Source of the DNA: Spirochaetaceae bacterium
Lineage (GTDB): Bacteria > Spirochaetota > Spirochaetia > CADAEX01
Assembly: GCA_009778835.1 (NCBI GenBank)
Contig: WRFK01000020.1
Span: 1 to 12,871, forward strand
Length of the DNA stretch: 12,871 nt
Reading direction: 5' to 3'
Shown: in pieces, positions 12,753-12,871 of the stretch
How the letters are laid out: each line of letters starts with the position of its first letter
How positions within the stretch are numbered: position 1 is the first letter of the stretch
Notes under the pieces: generated by a model
Seen by the model: the letters and a program-made list of their open reading frames with translations, nothing else
Told to the model about the DNA's origin: nothing
The model's database searches: none
Position numbers and translations under genes: made by a program

Positions 12753-12871
12753 ATGAAAATCGTCATTCTTGATGGGTACAGCGAAAACCCCGGAGATCTT
12801 TCATGGGAAGGTTTTGAAAAGCTTGGAAAACTTACTGTGTATGATCGTACCCCGCTGAATGATGAGGCTGA
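12753..12871 (+). CDS. D-2-hydroxyacid dehydrogenase (glycerate/hydroxypyruvate type), 5' part only
   Basis: Only the first 39 codons are inside the window. The start MKIVILDGYSENPGDLSWEG is very characteristic of NAD-dependent D-isomer-specific 2-hydroxyacid dehydrogenases annotated as glycerate dehydrogenase or hydroxypyruvate reductase. The strand MKIVILDGY opens the catalytic domain. LTVYDRTP follows as usual. AAGGAG lies 6 nt before the ATG, so the start is sound. The reaction would be interconversion of a D-2-hydroxyacid and its 2-keto acid in the cytosol, fitting the organic-acid theme of the region. Catalytic residues (Arg, Glu, His) and the NAD motif lie beyond the right edge and cannot be checked. 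A TATAAT and a 10-bp palindrome stand upstream. Confidence 0.88.
   Translation, partial: MKIVILDGYSENPGDLSWEGFEKLGKLTVYDRTPLNDEA

Noticed and set aside
1..12871. CRISPR array, transposase, tRNA or rRNA genes
   Set aside because: I saw no regularly spaced repeats, transposase-like protein or RNA gene pattern on either strand. The two leader copies have no terminal inverted repeats or target duplications that I can see.

Overview
The window is about 12.9 kb of AT-rich bacterial DNA, probably from a spirochaete and perhaps a Treponema-like anaerobe. The clue is that the two secreted binding proteins, which belong to unrelated families, both continue after the signal peptide with a short A-T-G-[KN]-K-E stretch. 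In my experience that is common in spirochaetal binding proteins. No rRNA, tRNA or other taxonomic marker is present, so this stays an inference. Transport and organic-acid chemistry dominate the gene content.

Layout: (1) 1-2074, minus strand, is a TAXI-type TRAP operon with the binding protein first and then a fused permease that runs off the left edge; a strong intrinsic-terminator-like hairpin separates them. (2) 2128-2456 is copy 1 of a repeated leader. (3) 2610-3683, minus, is a zinc-dependent NAD alcohol/polyol dehydrogenase with a promoter and a 36-bp inverted repeat in front of it. (4) 4017-4400 (plus) and 4522-4914 (minus) are two convergent single-domain cupins with an 11-bp hairpin between them. 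(5) 9232-5155, minus, is a tripartite tricarboxylate transporter (TTT) operon in the order binding protein, small permease, large permease, followed by an NAD-dependent epimerase/dehydratase. (6) 9272-9737 is copy 2 of the repeated leader. (7) 9758-11326, minus, is a lactate-permease family transporter. (8) 11426-11839, plus, is a half-size EamA transporter, and 12013-12312, plus, is a small unknown protein. (9) 12753 to the right edge, plus, is the start of a D-2-hydroxyacid dehydrogenase.

The genes read as an organic-acid or sugar-acid utilisation region. Two high-affinity binding-protein importers and one lactate/glycolate-type permease supply substrate. A medium-chain dehydrogenase, an extended SDR, a 2-hydroxyacid dehydrogenase and two cupins could process hydroxy- and keto-acids. 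No substrate can be fixed from sequence alone.

The most unusual signal is the leader repeat. Almost the same DNA lies immediately 5' of the binding-protein gene of both the TRAP-TAXI and the TTT operon, although the operons are not homologous. The repeat carries a candidate promoter overlapped by conserved dyads, one with a compensated base change. It also carries the stranded 3' end of a lost gene, whose differences between copies are mostly silent, and a second block with a coding-like substitution pattern and a frameshift in one copy. Both operons also place a stem-loop between the binding-protein gene and the permease gene.
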